From: Bacteroidia bacterium
GTDB lineage: Bacteria > Bacteroidota > Bacteroidia > Flavobacteriales > Flavobacteriaceae
Direction: 5' to 3'
Assembly (NCBI GenBank): GCA_030428865.1
Contig: JAUIEK010000002.1
Span: forward strand, 62,001-126,000
Length of the DNA: 64,000 nucleotides
A program made the translations under genes and the position numbers. Positions 42,453 to 50,970 of this stretch are shown here, in pieces. Under the pieces are notes generated by a model, which saw nothing but the letters and a program-made list of their open reading frames with translations, did not search any database and had not been told where the DNA came from. Every line of letters starts with the position of its first letter. The first letter of the stretch is position 1.

Positions 42453-43184
42453 ATGAAAAAAATATTGTTACTTGTAATGCTTGCTTTATCTACAGTAAGT
42501 TTCTCCCAAAAAAGTGTACTTCTTAGACTCAACTATAATGTAGGCGATAAATACCTTATGAGCATCTCATCTAAGCAAGATATGGCTCCTGCTATGGTTA
42601 TGAGTATGGATATCGAAATGAATATGGATGTAACAGGAAAAAAAGATGAAAATTTTTTAACAGAATCAAAAGTAACTCATATGAAAATGGATATGATGCA
42701 AGGAGGAATGGCTATACAATACGATTCTAGCACAAAAGATGAAGATTTAGATGAGGCAGGTAAAATGATGAAAACACAAATGGCACCAATGTTAAGTGCA
42801 ATTACTACTACAATTATGTCTCCAAGAGGGGAGATTGTGAGTAGTAAAACTAATTCAACTGCTGCTGGAAGTAAAGATTTAGCAAATCAAAATTCCGTAG
42901 TTTATCCAGAAAAATCGGTAAAAGAAGGAGACTCATGGTCTAGTTCTAAAACAAATAACAATATAACAATCAATACAACATATACAGTTAAAGAAATTCT
43001 TAAAGATGTTGTTAAGATTGATGTTTCTGGACAAGTAACTAATGGAGCATCAGGAACTGTTTCGGGAGCTGTACTTATTGATAAAGCTATGGGTATACCA
43101 AAAGATTCGAAAATGCTAGTAGAATTAGAGTTGCAGGGTCAAAAAATGAAATCTGAAGTTCATGTTACTATGAAAAAACAATGA
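42453..43184 (+). CDS. DUF6263-like secreted methionine-rich protein
   Basis: 243 residues with a signal peptide (MKKILLLVMLALSTVSFSQ). The body opens LLRLNYNVGDKYLMSISSKQDM and has a beta-rich pattern with the closing GVLIDKAMGIP-type strand (SGAVLIDKAMGIPKDSKMLVE), which fits DUF6263. The first half is strikingly rich in Met (about 17 in 90 residues: MVMSMDIEMNMD, MKMDMMQGGM). Met clusters can bind Cu(I) or form a hydrophobic face, but no function is known. Monocistronic, between two terminators. Confidence 0.8.
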   Translation: MKKILLLVMLALSTVSFSQKSVLLRLNYNVGDKYLMSISSKQDMAPAMVMSMDIEMNMDVTGKKDENFLTESKVTHMKMDMMQGGMAIQYDSSTKDEDLDEAGKMMKTQMAPMLSAITTTIMSPRGEIVSSKTNSTAAGSKDLANQNSVVYPEKSVKEGDSWSSSKTNNNITINTTYTVKEILKDVVKIDVSGQVTNGASGTVSGAVLIDKAMGIPKDSKMLVELELQGQKMKSEVHVTMKKQ

Positions 43185-43203
43185 AATTTTCACTAATACT
43201 AAT

Positions 43204-43235
43204 AAAAAAGCCTCGAAATTTTTTCGAGGCTTTTT
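43204..43235. terminator. bidirectional terminator DUF6263-like / pdhC
   Basis: Stem AAAAAGCCTCGAAA / TTTCGAGGCTTTTT between convergent genes. Confidence 0.87.
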
Positions 43236-43255
43236 AGTTATTTATTTTCTCATTA

Positions 43256-44848
43256 CTATGCTAACATAGTAACAGGATTTTCTATAAATGAACGAACTGT
43301 TTGTAAAAACTGTGCTCCTGTAGCACCATCAACAGTTCTATGATCACAAGCAAGTGTTATTTTCATCATATTTCCAACTACTATTTGTCCGTCTTTTACA
43401 ATAGGTTTTTGTTCAATAGCACCTACAGATAAAATAGCTGAATTAGGTTGGTTAATGATTGATGTAAACTCTTGAATACCAAACATCCCTAAGTTAGATA
43501 CAGTAAATGTACTTCCTTCCATTTCGTTAGGAGTAATTTTTTTACTTCTTGCTCTTCCTGCCAAATCTTTAACAGCGCTTCCTATTTGAGTCAAACTCAT
43601 TTGATCGGTAAACTTTAATACAGGAACAACAAGACCTTCGTCTACAGCAACGGCAACTCCCATGTGTACATGTTTATTATATCTAGTTGTATCTCCATTC
43701 CATGTAGTGTTCACTTGAGGATGCTTCTTTAAAGCCATGGCACAAGCTTTAACTACCATATCATTAAAAGAAACTTTTGTATCAGGGAGAGAATTGATTG
43801 TTTTTCTAGAAGCAATGGCATTATCCATATTTAACTCGATCGTTAAATAGTAATGTGGTGCAGAAAATTTTGATTCGGCTAAACGCTTAGCAATCACTTT
43901 TCGCATTTGTGAGTTTTTCACTTCTTTACTAGCTTCTTCTCCAGCAGGAGCAAAAGCAGCTACAGGAGTTGATTTAGATATTTCTGATGTAGCAGCTATT
44001 TTTGAAGGTTGGTAGTTTTCTACATCTTTTTTTACAATTCTGCCATTTTCTCCAGAGCCTTTTAGTGAAGCTAAGTTAATACCTTTCTCTTTTGCTATTT
44101 TTTTTGCTAAAGGAGATGCAAATATTCTATCAGTATTTTTATCAGCTTTAGAAGTAGTTTCTTGAGAGTTTGCTTCTGGCATTGCAGAAACTTCTTTTTC
44201 CTGTTCTGTTTTCTCTTCTTTTTGATTTGTTTGAAGTGAGCCACTAGCTTGTGCTTCAATCACAGTAGAAATATTAGTCCCCTTTGGACCAATTACAGCA
44301 AGTAAGCTATCAACAGGAGCGCTTTCACCTTCGCCTACACCTATGTGCAAAAGAGTTCCTTCATAGAAAGACTCAAACTCCATAGTTGCTTTATCGGTTT
44401 CAATTTCAGCAAGAATATCTCCTTCTTCTACTGAATCTCCAACTTTTTTAAGCCAAGAAGAAACTGTGCCTTCTTCCATCGTATCACTTAAACGTGGCAT
44501 AGATATAATTTGAACATTTTCTGGAATCGATATGTTTGAAGTGCTTTTTTCTGCCGATTTTTCTTCTTCTTTATTTGAATTCTTAGATAATAGGGAAGAA
44601 ATATCTTCTCCTTTTTCACCAATAATAGCAAGTAAAGAATCGACAGGAGAAGTTTCTCCTTCTTGTACACCAATGTGTAAAAGTGTTCCTTCATTAAAAG
44701 ACTCAAACTCCATGGTTGCTTTATCAGTTTCGATTTCAGCAAGAATATCTCCTTCTTCTACCTTATCGCCCACTTTTTTTAACCATTTTGCCACAACACC
44801 TTCTTCCATTGTGTCACTTAACCGTGGCATATTAACTACTACTGCCAT
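43256..44848 (-). CDS. pdhC: pyruvate dehydrogenase complex E2 (dihydrolipoamide acetyltransferase, two lipoyl domains)
   Basis: 530 residues: two nearly identical lipoyl domains (about 1-80 and 115-195, both with EIETDKATMEFESF) and an Ala/Glu/Ser-rich linker. A peripheral-subunit-binding domain (FASPLAKKIAKEKGINLASLKGSG) and the catalytic domain with ACDHRTVDGATGAQFL follow. The tandem lipoyl domains are also near-identical in DNA, so they arose by internal duplication. It transfers acetyl groups to CoA. It starts 3 bases after the pdhA stop. No E1 beta or E3 gene is present in the window. Confidence 0.96.
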   Translation of the reverse strand: MAVVVNMPRLSDTMEEGVVAKWLKKVGDKVEEGDILAEIETDKATMEFESFNEGTLLHIGVQEGETSPVDSLLAIIGEKGEDISSLLSKNSNKEEEKSAEKSTSNISIPENVQIISMPRLSDTMEEGTVSSWLKKVGDSVEEGDILAEIETDKATMEFESFYEGTLLHIGVGEGESAPVDSLLAVIGPKGTNISTVIEAQASGSLQTNQKEEKTEQEKEVSAMPEANSQETTSKADKNTDRIFASPLAKKIAKEKGINLASLKGSGENGRIVKKDVENYQPSKIAATSEISKSTPVAAFAPAGEEASKEVKNSQMRKVIAKRLAESKFSAPHYYLTIELNMDNAIASRKTINSLPDTKVSFNDMVVKACAMALKKHPQVNTTWNGDTTRYNKHVHMGVAVAVDEGLVVPVLKFTDQMSLTQIGSAVKDLAGRARSKKITPNEMEGSTFTVSNLGMFGIQEFTSIINQPNSAILSVGAIEQKPIVKDGQIVVGNMMKITLACDHRTVDGATGAQFLQTVRSFIENPVTMLA

Positions 44849-44851
44849 AAT

Positions 44852-45841
44852 TTATCTGATAAAAGGATAATCTTTTTGTTCGTATACTACATCATATAAT
44901 TGATTTAGTTCTGGATATGGAGATTCTTCTGCAAATTGCTCACACTCCTTAACCATGTCCTTTACTTCTTTATCAATTGCTTCAACTTCTTCTTCTGTAG
45001 CGTAATTTTTCTCTTTTATAATATCTAAAACCTGTGTTATAGGATCTAATTTCTTGTACTCTTCTACTTCATCTTTGGTTCTGTAATGTTGTGCATCAGA
45101 CATGGAGTGTCCTCTGTATCGGTAAGTTTTTACTTGTAAGAAAGTAGGACCTTCACCTCGTCGGGCTCTCTGGATAGCTTCATCTACTGCTTCTGCTACT
45201 TTTACAGGGTTCATTCCATCAACAGGGCCACAAGGCATCTCATATCCTAAACCTAACTTCCAAATATCATTATGATTAGCAGTTCTTTCTACAGAAGTTC
45301 CCATTGCATAACCATTATCCTCAACAATAAATACAACTGGAAGTTTCCACAACATAGCCATATTAAATGTTTCATGTAAAGAACCTTGTCTTGCGGCACC
45401 ATCACCAAAAAAAGTTAGTGTAACAGCGTCATTTCCTTTATATTTATCTGCAAAGGCAATTCCTGCACCTAATGGAATTTGACCTCCTACAATTCCATGA
45501 CCACCATAAAAACGATATTTTTTAGAAAATATATGCATCGAACCTCCCATACCATGAGAAGTACCTGTTGCTTTACCATATAGTTCGGCCATCACGCGTT
45601 TTGGGTCTTCGCCCATCCCTATAGGTTGAACATGATTTCTATAAGCTGTAATCATTTTATCTTTTGAGAGATCCATTGCATGAAGTGAGCCCGCTAGAAC
45701 GGCTTCTTGACCATTGTATAAATGTAGGAAACCTCTTACTTTTTGCTGAATATAAACGGAGGCTAATTTATCTTCAAATTTTCTCCAAAAAAGCATGTCT
45801 TTGTACCATTTTAAGTAGACATCTTTTGTGATTTTTTTCAT
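44852..45841 (-). CDS. pdhA: pyruvate dehydrogenase E1 component, alpha subunit
   Basis: 329 residues with the thiamin-diphosphate motif beginning FGDGAARQGSLHETFNMA and closing VEDNGYAMGTSV. The phosphorylation-loop-like region RYRGHSMSDAQHYRTKDE and the N-terminal LWRKFED-type start (DMLFWRKFEDKLASVYIQQK) are also present. With an E1 beta subunit encoded elsewhere it decarboxylates pyruvate and acetylates the E2 lipoyl group. It is co-transcribed with the E2 gene. Confidence 0.97.
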   Translation of the reverse strand: MKKITKDVYLKWYKDMLFWRKFEDKLASVYIQQKVRGFLHLYNGQEAVLAGSLHAMDLSKDKMITAYRNHVQPIGMGEDPKRVMAELYGKATGTSHGMGGSMHIFSKKYRFYGGHGIVGGQIPLGAGIAFADKYKGNDAVTLTFFGDGAARQGSLHETFNMAMLWKLPVVFIVEDNGYAMGTSVERTANHNDIWKLGLGYEMPCGPVDGMNPVKVAEAVDEAIQRARRGEGPTFLQVKTYRYRGHSMSDAQHYRTKDEVEEYKKLDPITQVLDIIKEKNYATEEEVEAIDKEVKDMVKECEQFAEESPYPELNQLYDVVYEQKDYPFIR

Positions 45842-45902
45842 GAATTACGTATTAAGTTTAGATGATCTAAGTTCTTAAACTCCATTAGGAGATTCGTGGC
45901 TA

Positions 45903-45910
45903 CAAAAGTA
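45903..45910 (-). promoter_or_regulatory. -7 box TACTTTTG upstream of pdhA
   Basis: Exact TAnnTTTG on the minus strand with a leader of about 55 bases; no clear -33 TTG. Confidence 0.4.
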
Positions 45911-45975
45911 GCTTATTTGAATAGAATAAAAAAAATCGTTAAGGTAAAAAAGGGATAACGTTTTTTGTAGTAGAA

Positions 45976-46626
45976 TTATTCGTTTTTGGTTATAATAAAA
46001 GTAGCTCTTGCTCCTGTAGCAAGAAACCAATAATCTGATGCTATTCTTATTCCATCACTATTTATTAATTTATATTGAGCAGTATTTGCTCCAACATCAC
46101 CTTGATTTAATGCTCTAATTTCGATTTTGTTTTCTCCTTTTTCTAAATGTAGTTGGTATGATTGATAATGTTCATTTAGAGTTATTCTCTTTATTATTGG
46201 AATATTATTATGGAATATAGAAATAACATCACCATCAATTGTTCCGAAATCTCTAAATGAAATAGTAAGGGTTTTTGATAGAGTTAAAAAGTTGCCCAAA
46301 TTTGTGTCTACTTTTTCTATTTTTTGCTGCCCATAAAGCTCTTTTATTTTCAGGTCATTTAATTGTGCTTTTGATAAAACTCCTTTGTTTCTTAGATCGT
46401 TTTCTTCTTTTTCTTTTTGTTGTTTTTTTCCAAAAGCTTTTTTAAAACCTTCGTCAGAATCAGGTTCATTTGTTGTTGGTTTTTCTGTTTCTTTAGCAGG
46501 AATAGCTGTAATTACTTTTTTCTTACCCTTTTCATTACCTCCATTAGAGCCATCTATTTGAGCAAAAGAGAAACTTACAGAGAACACGAGTAGCACTAAC
46601 ATTAAAAAACTTTTGCAGGATTTCAT
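45976..46626 (-). CDS. secreted protein of unknown function
   Basis: 216 residues. A signal peptide (MKSCKSFLMLVLLVFSVSFSFAQ) is followed by a charged low-complexity stretch (GSNGGNEKGKKK...KKQQKEKEENDLRNKG, about 25-85). The globular C-terminal domain has regular beta strands (LTISFRDFGTIDGDVISIFHNNIPIIKRITLNEHYQ, YQLHLEKGENKIEIRALNQGDVG). The C-terminal part looks like an Ig/jelly-roll-type beta sandwich, but I do not recognise a family. It is transcribed alone in the same direction as its neighbours. Confidence 0.75.
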   Translation of the reverse strand: MKSCKSFLMLVLLVFSVSFSFAQIDGSNGGNEKGKKKVITAIPAKETEKPTTNEPDSDEGFKKAFGKKQQKEKEENDLRNKGVLSKAQLNDLKIKELYGQQKIEKVDTNLGNFLTLSKTLTISFRDFGTIDGDVISIFHNNIPIIKRITLNEHYQSYQLHLEKGENKIEIRALNQGDVGANTAQYKLINSDGIRIASDYWFLATGARATFIITKNE

Positions 46627-46705
46627 TTGTTATTTTTTGTAAAACTAATTGATTAACAAATATAATGCCGTTATAATTTTATAGTTGCTTCTGAAATGTT
46701 AAATT

Positions 46706-47365
46706 CTATTTAACAGGAAAATCAAAGAAAGTATTAGGAAAAGGCTCGTTTCGTAATGTAAAATGCCACCATTCGTTTTTGTATGATCTAAACCCATTAA
46801 TGTTCATCATTTTCTTTAATAACATTCTATTAGCTCTTTGTTGGTGAGTTAAATTTTTGTGGTAAATATGAGAGATTTTTCCAAAAAAATCAAAAGGACT
46901 TCCCATGTCTAGCTCTTCTCCTGTTTTTAAATCAACTAAAGTGAGATCTACAGTACTTCCTCTAGTATGGCCAGATTTAGAAGAAATATAACCTAGTCTA
47001 AACAAGTTTCTTTTGTTAATATTAGGGTAAAAAGTCTGTTTATTTATTGTGTCACTTAATTGGCGAGCCCATTTTACAAAATGATTAACAGCTTGTTGTG
47101 GTCTGTATGCATCATAGATTTTTAAGCTCAAGCCAAATGGTTTTAGCTGACTCTGAACTTTTTTTAATGCAATTGCAGCTGATTGGGTTATAATTACTTT
47201 ATTCTCATAATATCCATTAATTGGTTTTCCAATAAAATTATTACTAGAATGGTATCGCAAATCTTTTTTTATAGAAGGATCAATTAACTCAAGGTAAACA
47301 AAATCTTTAGGCAATTGAGCAAAAATATTTGTTGAAAAAAGAAGAAGAATAAATAGCTTTTTCAT
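46706..47365 (-). CDS. D-alanyl-D-alanine dipeptidase (VanX/DdpX-like, peptidase M15D)
   Basis: 219 residues with a signal peptide (MKKLFILLLFSTNIFAQ). The zinc motif SGHTRGSTVDLTLVD (HxxxxxxD) and the catalytic Glu/His segment NEWWHF are present, with AYRPQQAVNHFVKWA upstream. VanX-type enzymes hydrolyse D-Ala-D-Ala. Exported homologues without VanH/VanA neighbours, as here, are usually assigned to peptidoglycan turnover and D-Ala salvage and not vancomycin resistance. There is no resistance cluster nearby. Confidence 0.93.
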   Translation of the reverse strand: MKKLFILLLFSTNIFAQLPKDFVYLELIDPSIKKDLRYHSSNNFIGKPINGYYENKVIITQSAAIALKKVQSQLKPFGLSLKIYDAYRPQQAVNHFVKWARQLSDTINKQTFYPNINKRNLFRLGYISSKSGHTRGSTVDLTLVDLKTGEELDMGSPFDFFGKISHIYHKNLTHQQRANRMLLKKMMNINGFRSYKNEWWHFTLRNEPFPNTFFDFPVK

Positions 47366-47412
47366 TTTATAAAAGTAGGGAAACTTTACTTAAATAGAAG
47401 GTAAGTATAGAA

Positions 47413-47446
47413 AATAAAGGTTAGCATATATATGCTAACCTTTATT
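47413..47446. terminator. 34-bp perfect palindrome, probable terminator
   Basis: AATAAAGGTTAGCATAT followed by its exact reverse complement, with no loop. It lies between the candidate peptide gene and the VanX-like gene. As RNA it gives a strong hairpin with flanking A/U; it could also be a protein-binding dyad. Confidence 0.6.
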
Positions 47447-47497
47447 AAGTAAACTAATAAAACCAAGTGTATATCTTATAATTTTTTACAAGATATA

Positions 47498-47587
47498 TTA
47501 GTTAAATAAGGTGGTCATAATTGTGTCAATATACTCAAGTATAAAGCTGATTATGTTTTGTGTTAGTTCTTTAATAATACTTTTCAT
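47498..47587 (-). CDS. candidate 29-residue amphipathic peptide
   Basis: A short ATG-to-TAA frame below the ORF-track cut-off, downstream of the head-GIN gene and just before the 34-bp palindrome. It encodes MKSIIKELTQNI followed by ISFILEYIDTIMTT and LFN. Hydrophobic residues fall at 4,5,8,12,13,16,19,20,23,24,27,28, which is almost perfect helical periodicity with polar residues on the other face. That is the pattern of phenol-soluble-modulin-like or type I toxin-like peptides. No Shine-Dalgarno is seen, which is normal here. Translation is unproven. Confidence 0.4.
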   Translation of the reverse strand: MKSIIKELTQNIISFILEYIDTIMTTLFN

Positions 47588-47597
47588 GATAAATGAG

Positions 47598-47623
47598 TTG
47601 GTTAGTTGAATGATTGGTTAGTT
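47598..47623. repeat. 10-bp direct repeat upstream of the candidate peptide
   Basis: TTGGTTAGTT occurs at 47598-47607 and again at 47614-47623, between the head-GIN stop codon and the peptide start. Confidence 0.4.
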
Positions 47624-47633
47624 ATTACTTTTT

Positions 47634-48359
47634 TTAAGATCTTGAATGAATACTTCCTCCAGAGGAACTGTTTTTACTTACTGTTTTAGGTTCTCCATAA
47701 TATCGAATATCTCCACCGCTACTTGCTCGTGCATTAATAGATTCTGTTGTATGAATAGAAATATCTCCACCGCTACTTGCCTTAACAGTGGCATTTCTTA
47801 CCTTTAATTTATTTGCCTTGGTTGAGCTTCCGCTAGAGGCTGATCCTTCAAAATTATCTGCCTCACCAATTAATCTCATATCAGCACCACTAGAAGAAGA
47901 AGCTGTTATTGTATTGGCTTTTACTTCTACTTTCATAGATGCACCACTAGAAACACTAATGTCTAAAGAATTAGCATCTAGCGTATTTTGTGAGTATAAG
48001 TTACTGCCACTACTCGCTTTTAATTCTTCTAAATTTTTAATAGTTACATATACTTTTTTAGCCTTTGCTCTTCCAATGTTTTTTTCTGAATAAATTTTTA
48101 ACATTCCGCTTCTAAACTCCGTTATAATAAGTTCATGTAAGTTTTCATCAGCCTCAACTGTAATTGAATTAGTATCTCCTTGGCTAACGTATAGATCTAG
48201 TCCGTTGCCAACTTTTACTCTTGTAAAATCTTCGTTTACTTTTCTTTGTTTAGTAATAACGTTTCTATTTCCTTGTACTCGATTTAAAAAATCAACATTA
48301 CAAGACGTGAGTGTAGTTGCTATAAAAAGAATAGCAATAAGATTTTTGGTTGTTTTCAT
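47634..48359 (-). CDS. head-GIN domain lipoprotein (DUF2807)
   Basis: 241 residues. A lipoprotein signal (LIAILFIATTLTSCN, lipobox Cys) is followed by a single right-handed beta-solenoid-like domain. It has the hallmark Ser/Gly-rich rungs: KASSGSNLYSQN, ISVSSGASMKVEV, TASSSSGADMRLIG, KASSGGDISIHT, RASSGGDIRYYG. Head-GIN proteins are periplasm- or surface-exposed and of unknown function. They commonly follow PspC-domain genes, as here (gap about 100 bases), suggesting a shared envelope role. Confidence 0.9.
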   Translation of the reverse strand: MKTTKNLIAILFIATTLTSCNVDFLNRVQGNRNVITKQRKVNEDFTRVKVGNGLDLYVSQGDTNSITVEADENLHELIITEFRSGMLKIYSEKNIGRAKAKKVYVTIKNLEELKASSGSNLYSQNTLDANSLDISVSSGASMKVEVKANTITASSSSGADMRLIGEADNFEGSASSGSSTKANKLKVRNATVKASSGGDISIHTTESINARASSGGDIRYYGEPKTVSKNSSSGGSIHSRS

Positions 48360-48458
48360 GGTTTTTGGTTTTTAAGTTTATTTTTATCAAATGTCTTTTT
48401 AAAAAATCTATCTGTTTTAAAATAGTTACTGAATTGTTCTATTTTTTATACGAACTGT

Positions 48459-50087
48459 TTAAAGTGTATCATTTTTGTCTAAGTCGTTCTCGCAATCTGA
48501 GCAGTCTAATCCTTTTTGAGTCATTAAAAAATAATGATTTACCATATCCTCATCATAGATGTTGTCTGTATTGTAAACATGATATAAGAAAGAACTGGTG
48601 GAACTGTCAAAAAATATAGTATTGCCCTCTGGTAAGAAAAATGTTACGAAAACGGCTTCATCTTTAGCATAATTGTTTAAATCAGATAAAAAATAGGAAT
48701 CTAATGTTAATGCGTTATCAGTAAATATATAGTTATACTTTATCTCTGATGCATTTTTTTGAGCTTTGGTTATATTTCGACCGCTAGACCTTTTTCTAAT
48801 TTCTAAATAAGCATTGCCCGTTTTACTTTCTTGAACATCTAATTTTACGTAGTTTGAATAAATCGTTGTTTTATCATTTATATAAACCTCTTCGTGATTA
48901 TCTCTAGATCTTATGTTTTCTTGATAATACAAATCATTATTATTAGCCATTGTTATAGTTAGTGTATCTTTTAGTTTAAGATCAATGGACTTTTTCTCTA
49001 TAAAATTACCCGATCTTGCGTTACTCGTTCCAAACTCAATAGCAGAACTAATAACTACTAATAAAGCAACTATCCATATTCCAATAAGAGTTAAAGAAGT
49101 CGTTTTATTGAATTGTCTTACATTACTAGATAAAATTCGTAAGCCTAAAACAAATAATAATAAAAATGGGAATCCTACTAAGATTAATACACAGATGCCT
49201 AATATCCAATGTGGAACAGAAGATTCGTAAAAGAAAGGCAATGTGTGAATATCATGTAATCCCATAAATTCAAAACTTCCTATAGAAAAAGCAGCAATGA
49301 TGAATGATATGATTACAATTGCGGAAACCAAAACAAGTATAAAGCCAATGAACTTTCCAATCATTTTAAAGAATGCTACGATAATCTTCCCGATTACGTC
49401 TATAAAATCTTGAAAGCCCGACTGTGCTTTTCTACCGTTTTTTTTTATTCCGTCATTAACTTTCTTTGAAACTTCGTTAGCACCTTCTTTTATGGTATCT
49501 TTCATTGAACTAAACTCTTCACGAATTTTTTTTTCAATATTATCGATGTTAACGGCTTCTCCTTCCATTTGAAGCTTTTCAGTAGTAGTAGTAGCTTCAG
49601 GTGTAATAATCCAAAATATGATATATGCAAGCAAACCAATGCCACTAAAAATAGTAGTTAAAATGAAAGCCAAACGAATCCAAACAACATCAACGCCTAG
49701 GTAGTAACCTAATCCAGAAGCTACACCTCCTATAAATTTACCATCACGATCTCTGTAAAGCTTCTTGTTAGAACTGGTTCTTCGATAAGAAGTTTGGTTA
49801 GCTTCTGAAAAATCAGCATCAGCTTCTGAGTATGCCTCAGGCTCTCCCATTATTTTTATGATGTCATTAATATCCTGCTCATTAACAACCTGTCTAGAAT
49901 CTGTTATTTTTTCTGATAATAACTCACTAATTCGTGTTTCTATATCAGAAATAATTTCATTTTTCCCTTGCGGATCATCACTTAATGACTTTGCAATAGC
50001 ATCTAAATACCGTTTCAATTTTTGATAGGCATTTTCGTCTATATGGAAAAAATATCCACCTAAATTTATATTGATTGTCTTATTCAT
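48459..50087 (-). CDS. PspC domain-containing membrane protein
   Basis: 542 residues. An N-terminal HAAS-like helical domain (about 1-90, MNKTININLGGYFFHIDENAYQKLKRYL) is followed by the PspC domain at about 110-170 (KLYRDRDGKFIGGVASGLGYYLGVDVVWIRLAFI). Several membrane segments and a C-terminal beta-rich extracytoplasmic domain with ...DCSDCENDLDKND at the end complete it. PspC proteins sense envelope stress and recruit partners at the inner membrane. It overlaps the PadR gene by 8 bases, so regulator and membrane protein are coupled. Confidence 0.93.
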   Translation of the reverse strand: MNKTININLGGYFFHIDENAYQKLKRYLDAIAKSLSDDPQGKNEIISDIETRISELLSEKITDSRQVVNEQDINDIIKIMGEPEAYSEADADFSEANQTSYRRTSSNKKLYRDRDGKFIGGVASGLGYYLGVDVVWIRLAFILTTIFSGIGLLAYIIFWIITPEATTTTEKLQMEGEAVNIDNIEKKIREEFSSMKDTIKEGANEVSKKVNDGIKKNGRKAQSGFQDFIDVIGKIIVAFFKMIGKFIGFILVLVSAIVIISFIIAAFSIGSFEFMGLHDIHTLPFFYESSVPHWILGICVLILVGFPFLLLFVLGLRILSSNVRQFNKTTSLTLIGIWIVALLVVISSAIEFGTSNARSGNFIEKKSIDLKLKDTLTITMANNNDLYYQENIRSRDNHEEVYINDKTTIYSNYVKLDVQESKTGNAYLEIRKRSSGRNITKAQKNASEIKYNYIFTDNALTLDSYFLSDLNNYAKDEAVFVTFFLPEGNTIFFDSSTSSFLYHVYNTDNIYDEDMVNHYFLMTQKGLDCSDCENDLDKNDTL

Positions 50088-50424
50088 CTTTCGTTGATTT
50101 TTTGCTTGTTACTTGGTTTACAGCGGTAATTAAATTATGCCACGTTTTATTTAATTCTTTTAAAAACATGGTGCCATTTTCTGTTAATACATAGTATTTT
50201 CTTGGTGGTCCAGAAGTAGATTCTTCCCATCTATACGATAATAATCCTGCGTTTTTTAAACGAGTTAGTAACGGATAAATAGTTCCTTCTACCACAATCA
50301 TTTCTGCACTTTTTAGCGAAGAAAGAATTTCAGAAGTATATGCATCACCGTGTTGTAGGATAGATAAGATGCAATACTCCAGAACTCCTTTTCGCATTTG
50401 TGCTTTTGTGTTCTCTATCTTCAT
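50080..50424 (-). CDS. PadR-family transcriptional regulator
   Basis: 114 residues: a winged helix (KGVLEYCILSILQHGDAYTSEILSSL, VVEGTIYPLLTRLKNAGLLSYRW) with the wing motif GPPRKYYVLTENG and a short dimerisation helix. PadR proteins are usually autorepressors released by stress ligands. Located between DUF4870 and PspC genes in one operon, it probably controls the upstream promoter, where tandem repeats are found. Confidence 0.93.
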   Translation of the reverse strand: MKIENTKAQMRKGVLEYCILSILQHGDAYTSEILSSLKSAEMIVVEGTIYPLLTRLKNAGLLSYRWEESTSGPPRKYYVLTENGTMFLKELNKTWHNLITAVNQVTSKKSTKDE

Positions 50425-50433
50425 GTGGTTTAA

Positions 50434-50871
50434 TTATTTTAAAAACTTGATTGTTAGCGGATACTTATAGTTTTCTCCTTTATTTGCTTTAATGGCAGCT
50501 AAAATGATTAGAGCAAATTTTATAATTCCAATAATGCCAACTAAAGATGAAATGCCAATAAATCCAAAAAGATCACCCATTCCAAAGTCGATATCAAAAT
50601 CTACATTATGATGCCAATTTCCTCTTAGGCTATCAAAAACAGATCGCAGAAAAAATGGAATAAAAATTAAGCTGGCTAAAAACATATAAATACTATAACT
50701 AATATTAAAATTAACAGCTTCTTTACCTTGGTTATCTAAAAATGCACTTCTATTTTTTAGCGTTTGCCAAACAATTAGAGGAACAACAATACTTCCGAAA
50801 GGGAATAAATATCCTGCAAAAGCAGAGATATGAATTAAAAAAGCATTTGTGTTTTCACTATTATTACTCAT
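50434..50871 (-). CDS. DUF4870 membrane protein
   Basis: 145 residues with three to four membrane segments. The opening NTNAFLIHISAFAGYLFPFGSIVVPLIVWQTLK and the following AVNFNISYSIYMFLASL are typical of DUF4870 (Tic20-like). A short loop with Asp-rich text (NVDFDIDFGMGD) splits the second half. Function unknown. It is the first gene of the operon leading into padR, pspC and head-GIN. Confidence 0.9.
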   Translation of the reverse strand: MSNNSENTNAFLIHISAFAGYLFPFGSIVVPLIVWQTLKNRSAFLDNQGKEAVNFNISYSIYMFLASLIFIPFFLRSVFDSLRGNWHHNVDFDIDFGMGDLFGFIGISSLVGIIGIIKFALIILAAIKANKGENYKYPLTIKFLK

Positions 50872-50903
50872 GATTAATTTAATTTCTATAATACTTTACT
50901 TTG

Positions 50904-50935
50904 CAAATATATATCTAAAAAATGGTATTATGCAA
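50904..50935 (-). promoter_or_regulatory. canonical promoter of the DUF4870-padR-pspC operon
   Basis: On the minus strand TTG, 21 bases, TATATTTG: exact match to the Bacteroidetes consensus. The leader is about 28 bases. Confidence 0.7.
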
Positions 50936-50950
50936 AACATAGTACTGAAT

Positions 50951-50970
50951 TTTAACAAATTTTAACAAAT
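50951..50970. repeat. tandem 10-bp repeat upstream of the padR operon promoter
   Basis: TTTAACAAAT occurs twice back to back, 16-35 bases upstream of the -33 element. A separate TGGTATTAT repeat (50923-50931 and 50989-50997) brackets it. Confidence 0.45.

Noticed and set aside
46706-47365. Vancomycin-resistance interpretation of the VanX-like dipeptidase
   Set aside because: There are no VanH, VanA or VanRS neighbours, and the protein is exported; cell-wall turnover is the simpler reading.
48350-48619. Plus-strand 89-residue ORF opposite head-GIN/PspC genes
   Set aside because: Shadow of minus-strand coding sequence and its intergenic region, with no family resemblance or promoter.
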